Origin: Platerodrilus igneus
Taxonomy: Eukaryota > Arthropoda > Insecta > Coleoptera > Lycidae
Assembly: GCA_036346225.1 (NCBI GenBank)
Contig: JARFIW010001323.1
Span: 744,001 to 808,000, forward strand
Length of the DNA stretch: 64,000 nucleotides
Reading direction: 5' to 3'
Shown: positions 59,873 through 64,000 of the stretch, piece by piece
Layout of the letters: each line of letters begins with the position of its first letter
How positions within the stretch are numbered: position 1 is the first letter of the stretch
Notes under the pieces: model-generated
The model's database searches: none
The model's input: the letters and a program-made list of their open reading frames with translations, nothing else
Told to the model about the DNA's origin: nothing
Made by a program: the position numbers and the translations under genes

Positions 59873-60018
59873 CTCTACAGAAGGTGGTGTATGAGTAGGC
59901 ATAATTTTCTTATTGTTAGCAAAATTTGAATCACCCCTTATACGCTTTTTGTGTTGAATATCCTTGAACCTACCACATCTTTTCTTATGTGAACTACCCT
60001 CAAGGTTTGCAATATCAT
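59873..60018 (-). CDS. candidate internal exon, unknown protein
   Basis: 146 bases are open and bounded by a good acceptor (TAATGTCAG|AT at 60,018) and donor (GTAGAG|GTAATA at 59,873). They encode DDIANLEGSSHKKRCGRFKD and continue IQHKKRIRGDSNF, a basic, nuclear-signal-like text ending THTPPSVE. Strand and order agree with the relics at 57,330-59,107, so all could be exons of one gene that is decayed or duplicated. I do not recognise it; an alternative reading starts at its own ATGTCAGATG. Confidence 0.45.
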
Positions 60019-60399
60019 CTGACATTATTATAGGAAATACAAAACAACACACAACAGTCATCAATTCAGTACTATGCATGGGTAATACTAATGTCATTGT
60101 GTATTAAACACATAGCTGATTTAAAACTTATAAGAGGGAAGGGGATACATGAAATGCTATCTTTGAATAACAAAATGTACTATTTTCAGATGGTTTGGCA
60201 CATAGCTGCTCACGATGCAAATTGGCGATGGAACATTAAATTACTTTAGCATGTATAACTAAATATGACCAAAATGGCACATATCTGGTTTAGAACTAAT
60301 CTCCTTCATATCTAGACACTACTGTATTTTGTTGAAGATTGTGCCAAACAATTTAAATTTATGGAAGGTAAAGTTTACTTATTAATGAATTGGCAGAGC

Positions 60400-60625
60400 A
60401 TAGTTTGACCATTGACGAAGGTAATATGTTGACAGCAGACCAGAAACACAAATTAAATAAGCTTCTGACGAATACAAAGAAATTTACACCTACTATCAGA
60501 TTTTTGGTTCCAAGAAACAATTTCAGAGAACAGAACTAGACAAGTTGTTTACACAGACAATATTATTGAAGAATGTGACTTACTATGGTCAAGCCCGATT
60601 GTGTTAGTGCCGAAACTATGAGGTG
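60400..60625 (+). pseudogene. Gypsy-like reverse transcriptase N-terminal relic
   Basis: LTIDEGNMLTADQKHKLNKL lies near the start. Later, in shifted frames, come VVYTDNIIEECDLLWSSPIV and then LVPKL, matching the conserved entry to Gypsy RT (GIIEPS.SPWSSPIVLVKK). It is a short, broken fragment with nothing else of the element around it. Confidence 0.65.
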
Positions 60626-60896
60626 CATACTGACTGTGCATTTACTACAGATCTTTAACTCTCTATTGCATGGTGTTGCATATAAGCAACACCACTTATT
60701 TAATTTTTTGCGAGTACATTATTTCATCAAAATTGAGAATGTGCATGTTGTTGCATATATAGTACATAAAATTAAAAGATCCAGTAAGTTCTACCCCTCT
60801 GTGGCCATTTACTAAACCTTCAAGTGAAAGAAGCACTTGTCAAATAAGTTTGGTTCAGGTAAGAAAATATCAATAATTGATGTAATCATCAGCAAG

Positions 60897-61307
60897 ATGG
60901 CGGCGGATTCGAACGGCGAATCTGACCGCTCCATAGAAAACAGTAAATTAGAGCAAATATGCGGAATATGTAAAAAGAAAATAGCTAAAAATGAACCAAT
61001 AATGTGTGTAATATGTGATAGTACCTACCATAAAAGCTGTATTGTGCGTGTAAAAGCAACTGTTATAATGACGACTGACAAGATTATGTGCTGTGTTAAC
61101 AAAGACAATATACAAGAAAAAACGATAATTTGCATAGCAAATTTAACTAATAACCTACAATTCAAAGATAAGGAGATTACTCTATTGAATAAATTAATAA
61201 ATGAAACTGATGAAACTAAATGTCACCAGGACATGACTCACAATTGGTTAGCGGTCTGGCATGTTGGTAGCGTTTCGTTGCTTAAGCCTTACCATAACAT
61301 AATTTAA
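60897..61307 (+). CDS. PHD-finger protein, probable truncated LINE ORF1
   Basis: The frame is open from 60,837, but the better start is ATG at 60,897 (AAGATGGCGGCGG, a strong context), giving MAADSNGESDRSIENSKLEQ. Residues about 22-70 form a PHD-type zinc-binding series: CGICKKKI, CVICDSTYHKSC, later CC. The following FKDKEITLLNKLINETDETK looks like the start of a coiled coil. PHD plus coiled coil is the plan of ORF1 proteins in several insect LINE families. The coiled coil is cut short where a 91-base tandem repeat begins (61,224), and the stop lies in that repeat. It is not a convincing host gene; a decayed ORF1 is the best reading. Confidence 0.6.
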   Translation: MAADSNGESDRSIENSKLEQICGICKKKIAKNEPIMCVICDSTYHKSCIVRVKATVIMTTDKIMCCVNKDNIQEKTIICIANLTNNLQFKDKEITLLNKLINETDETKCHQDMTHNWLAVWHVGSVSLLKPYHNII

Positions 61308-61402
61308 TAAACGTCACCATGACATAACTCACAATTAGGTAGCGGTCTGGCATGTTGGCAGCGATTCGTTGCTTAAGCCTTACCATAACATATAATTTAA
61401 CA
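61224..61402. repeat. 91-base direct tandem repeat, two copies
   Basis: CACCAGGACATGACTCACAA... (61,224-61,314) is repeated from 61,315 with about six differences (GCGGTCTGGCATGTTGG and GTTGCTTAAGCCTTACCATA in both). Confidence 0.9.
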
Positions 61403-61534
61403 CTTTTCCTTTTTTGAAGCGGATAACCAGGTTATATTTAATTTTCTTATAAATGGTAATCATGTAAACATGTTAGAGTTCTTTAACAACCATCAGGTTG
61501 CTAATATCTATGTAGAGTCAGCTGGATAGGAAAA

Positions 61535-61690
61535 AGATAGAAGAATATAGGAAGACCTAGACCAAACTATATTAGTCAAATTATTAGAAATTTAGGTTGT
61601 GAAGGGTATGTAGAGCTTTTTAGATTAGCACAGAATAGAAAAGAAGTTAGAGCTGCGTCAAACCGACCTTAAGTAAGGTCGATAACAAAA
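61535..61690 (+). pseudogene. LINE 3' end fragment, plus strand
   Basis: The text GRPRPNYISQIIRNLGCEGY followed by VELFRLAQNRKEVRAASNRP parallels the C-terminal tail of the LINE at 20,999-21,292 (GRGRPRLGNC...DVGCENFREMCMLAQNRNRWR). It is therefore the end of ORF2 of a related LINE. With the PHD frame just upstream it may be what is left of one element. Confidence 0.7.
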
Positions 61691-61692
61691 TG

Positions 61693-61830
61693 ATGATGGG
61701 GCACCTATGACATCATCGTCTTGGAGCAAAGAGGGTTTATAAGCTAAATTATGCTGATCAGGAAATGGTAAAATCCGTTTCTCTGGTTGAAATGAATGTT
61801 CCAGTAAGATAATTTTACATATGTTGGATA
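61693..61830 (-). repeat. dispersed repeat module, copy 3
   Basis: GGCACCTATGACATCATCGTCTTGGA and AGGAAATGGTAAA..CGTTT match 57,937-58,010. On the minus strand a 62-codon frame (61,658-61,846) includes FQPEKRILPFPDQHNLAYKP. Confidence 0.6.
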
Positions 61831-62402
61831 GAAAAGAATAACGCAAGTAATTTCAAATTTCAGTTTTAATCATTTTTTCGAATTCTGTCGAAGAGAATCT
61901 CGAATCGTTTTACGGGGGAAGTTTTTTTGAGTACTTCGTAAAAACCATTGAAAGATAACGTACAAACTCAGGTAGGTACAGTTTACCTTTAATAATTAGG
62001 TATCAAACTGACAAATGTGATTAGTCGATAGAGTTCGAAATAATATTTTACCAGGTTGGCGAGTACGTTTAGGAAAATTTGTTTTCTTCAACATACAATT
62101 TCATGTCTGACGTTAATTAAAAACATCTAATTTTCTATTCAAAATAGCCGAAGTTCGAGTAGGATCTGGTTAAAACAAATTGAATGCAGGGAATAATTGA
62201 TATTAGTTGCTTCTAAAAGGTATCTACATCCAAATTACTCAAGGTATTTATAATAAACCCTCTATAACTATAACCTACAGTAACCGTAAATTAATGAACA
62301 TTTTTTTAAAACCCGTAAGCGTACCCACAGCACATCCCAGATAATAGTTTCAAAAAATTAAAAAGAAGTTTTGTTCTCTGACAACGTTTTCCATCAAAAT
62401 AA

Positions 62403-62403
<1 letters not shown>
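61831..62403. other. AT-rich stretch
   Basis: No gene or repeat is recognised. Confidence 0.4.

Positions 62404-62448
<45 letters not shown>
62404..62448. repeat. (TA)n repeat
   Basis: This is a TA run of about 45 bases directly abutting TGTCGTGGA of the third LTR-like copy. Confidence 0.95.
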
Positions 62449-62451
<3 letters not shown>

Positions 62452-63645
62452 CGTGGAGTTCGGGATAACCTTCGAGTCTCACGCTTGGGATGCCATAAAA
62501 ATGCAGTGATTAAGCTCTAAAATCGGGATCTACCAATGGGACCGTCATAAAATTATTTTCCTGAAAAAAAGATATTCCAATATCTCTGGAAAGCTCCCCT
62601 AAATCAGCATACCACGGCTAGCTCTGCTTTCGGCTTCTTGAAAGATACTTACCCATCCTATGTTTACTCTTTCTCACTTAGACTACCAAATAAAATTACC
62701 ACTCAAATAATTCAACGAAACATACAACCTTTTATTCATACAAATCAAAAAATTTACGTCACCAGCTCAATATTTACAAAATCGGATATACCGCTTTATA
62801 AAATTTTACAATCTCAACCATTAAATCTTTTTAAATTTCATGACTTTAATTTATTTCAACATTTTTTTATATAAAGTTCAAGTAGATGGGCCTATCTTGA
62901 AACCCTAAATTGAAATTTACTCTGGTCTATGGTGAGCTCAGTATAAACCTTGTTACTTTAAATGCATAAATAAATCGCATCTTTGTTTTCAACAACCCTA
63001 AAGACCCGTTTAGTCTCTACATTAAAATTATACGTCATGTATCTATGCCTTCAAATAATAAACTCAAATTGTCTTTTTCATATAACCTTTAAATTAGCTT
63101 TTATGTTCATAAAATACACACCCAATGTGTCAAATCACTCTAGCACAAAATGTTCAAGCAACAAAAGAAACTAATTTTGTTACCTGGAGTAAGCTTTCTG
63201 CACCATCACCTCTTAAGATGCATTCCATCCAACTTCTCTCTGCTATATGTACATCAAACTCATCCAATTCTATGTAGACGCCTTCGATACACCTATTCAT
63301 ATACTTGTCCAAGGATAGTCAGCTTCTGACTATTCCATACAACCAGCACCGACGTTCAGAAAAATAACTAGGCTCGCTTACCTCAGTAACATCTTTTATT
63401 CGTTACTTGAATTTACTTTAGCACCGTTTATAACTTAGCCCTACTCGTGCTTTCAACACCTTTAATTTAAATTAAAACGGACTGCATTTATCACCGATTT
63501 AAAATTTTTACCGTAGATGTTACCATATAGATCTGAAGCGGACCGAAGAAGTAAGAGAGCCCCGCTACGTCTTCTAGTGTATTTATAATCGTTGAAACCT
63601 ACTTCCTGTACCCCATTTCCATCGAAAAGTACCACTGCCGTAACC
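62449..63645 (-). mobile_element. putative solo LTR, copy 3 (inverted, truncated)
   Basis: It starts TGTCGTGGAG next to TA repeats. In reverse complement it follows 29,600-30,979: TTTATGACGGTCCCATTGG against TTTATGACAGCCCAACG, TACTGAGCTC, GATGGGCCYATCT, TTACCTGGAGTAAGC and CATCGAAAAG blocks occur in the same order. Divergence is high and the distal part (equivalent to 28,808-29,600) is missing. This shows the element is dispersed and not merely part of the tandem duplication. Confidence 0.65.
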
Positions 63646-63945
63646 GTTATAAGAAGAAAACCAAAAGGGCACTACATACCAAAATGTTAATTACGCCCAT
63701 CAATACAATGTACTTAAATATATAAATAATTGTCTTTATGCAATCTGAATATCTCCATCTGTTTTCAAGTTATAAGAGGAAAACCAAAAAAGCACTACAT
63801 ACCAAAATGTTAATTACGCCCACCCATGTAATGTACTTAAATATATAAATAATTGTCTTTATACAATGTGAATATTTCCATCCGTTTTCAAGTTATAAGA
63901 AGAAAACCAAAAGGGCACTATATACTAAAATGTTAATTACGCCCT
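63646..63945. repeat. 123-base tandem repeat, about 2.4 copies
   Basis: GTTATAAGAAGAAAACCAAAA starts at 63,646, 63,769 and 63,892. Each unit contains CATACCAAAATGTTAATTACGCCC and AATTGTCTTTATRCAAT. The third unit is cut off near 63,945. It begins where LTR-like copy 3 ends. Confidence 0.9.
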
Positions 63946-64000
63946 TCGATGCATCGTTCTGACCTAACCTATCAAATTTTCATGCTAAGTAGTAGATATA

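Noticed and set aside
63646..63945. CRISPR-like array
   Set aside because: The 123-base units are contiguous with no unique spacers, and the DNA is eukaryotic.

Overview
The window looks like intergenic, transposon-dense chromosomal DNA of an insect. The evidence is AT-rich sequence with spliceosomal introns of 54-55 bases, and relics of animal transposon groups common in insects: BEL/Pao, Gypsy, R1-clade LINE, another APE-endonuclease LINE, piggyBac, Tc1/mariner, a tRNA-like SINE and a MITE. The very short introns fit a beetle-like genome, but I cannot name the species. Nothing prokaryotic is present.

Layout. 1-1,425: 5'-truncated LINE reverse transcriptase (minus). 2,846-4,322: decayed piggyBac transposase (plus). 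6,751-15,142: tyrosine-recombinase gene (Crypton-like) with a 54-base intron, split by a 7.25 kb BEL/Pao retrotransposon (7,275-14,522) flanked by the 5-base target duplication ACATT. 16,918-17,519: first three coding exons of ribonucleotide reductase large subunit (RRM1, minus), with an E2F-type site about 130 bases upstream; it is the only host gene I recognise. 18,330-18,680: tRNA-like SINE holding a long GT microsatellite. 19,960-23,620: two stacked LINE copies (minus).

24,552-46,357: direct tandem duplication of a ~5.7 kb segment. Unit 1 has a further 1.57 kb that unit 2 lacks. Unit 2 carries a young 8.9 kb Gypsy element (36,705-45,581). Each unit contains a 2.17 kb TG...CA element lying in TA-rich sequence, best read as a solo LTR. 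A diverged inverted third copy lies at 62,449-63,645.

46,358-64,000: mariner-like transposase relic (47,646-48,235), internally deleted R1-clade LINE (about 50,640-54,290), CpG-dense promoter-like block ending in a U6 snRNA-like sequence (54,640-54,998), a cluster of minus-strand coding relics I cannot identify (57,330-60,018) with a 237-base MITE among them, a Gypsy RT relic, a PHD-finger LINE ORF1-like frame, a LINE 3' tail, and a 123-base tandem repeat at the right edge.

Order of events that can be read: recombinase gene, then its decay and BEL insertion; tandem duplication, then Gypsy insertion into one unit. Both intact LTR elements have nearly identical LTRs but coding regions broken by frameshifts. 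Several LTR differences are homopolymer-length changes, so some of the breaks may be assembly errors.
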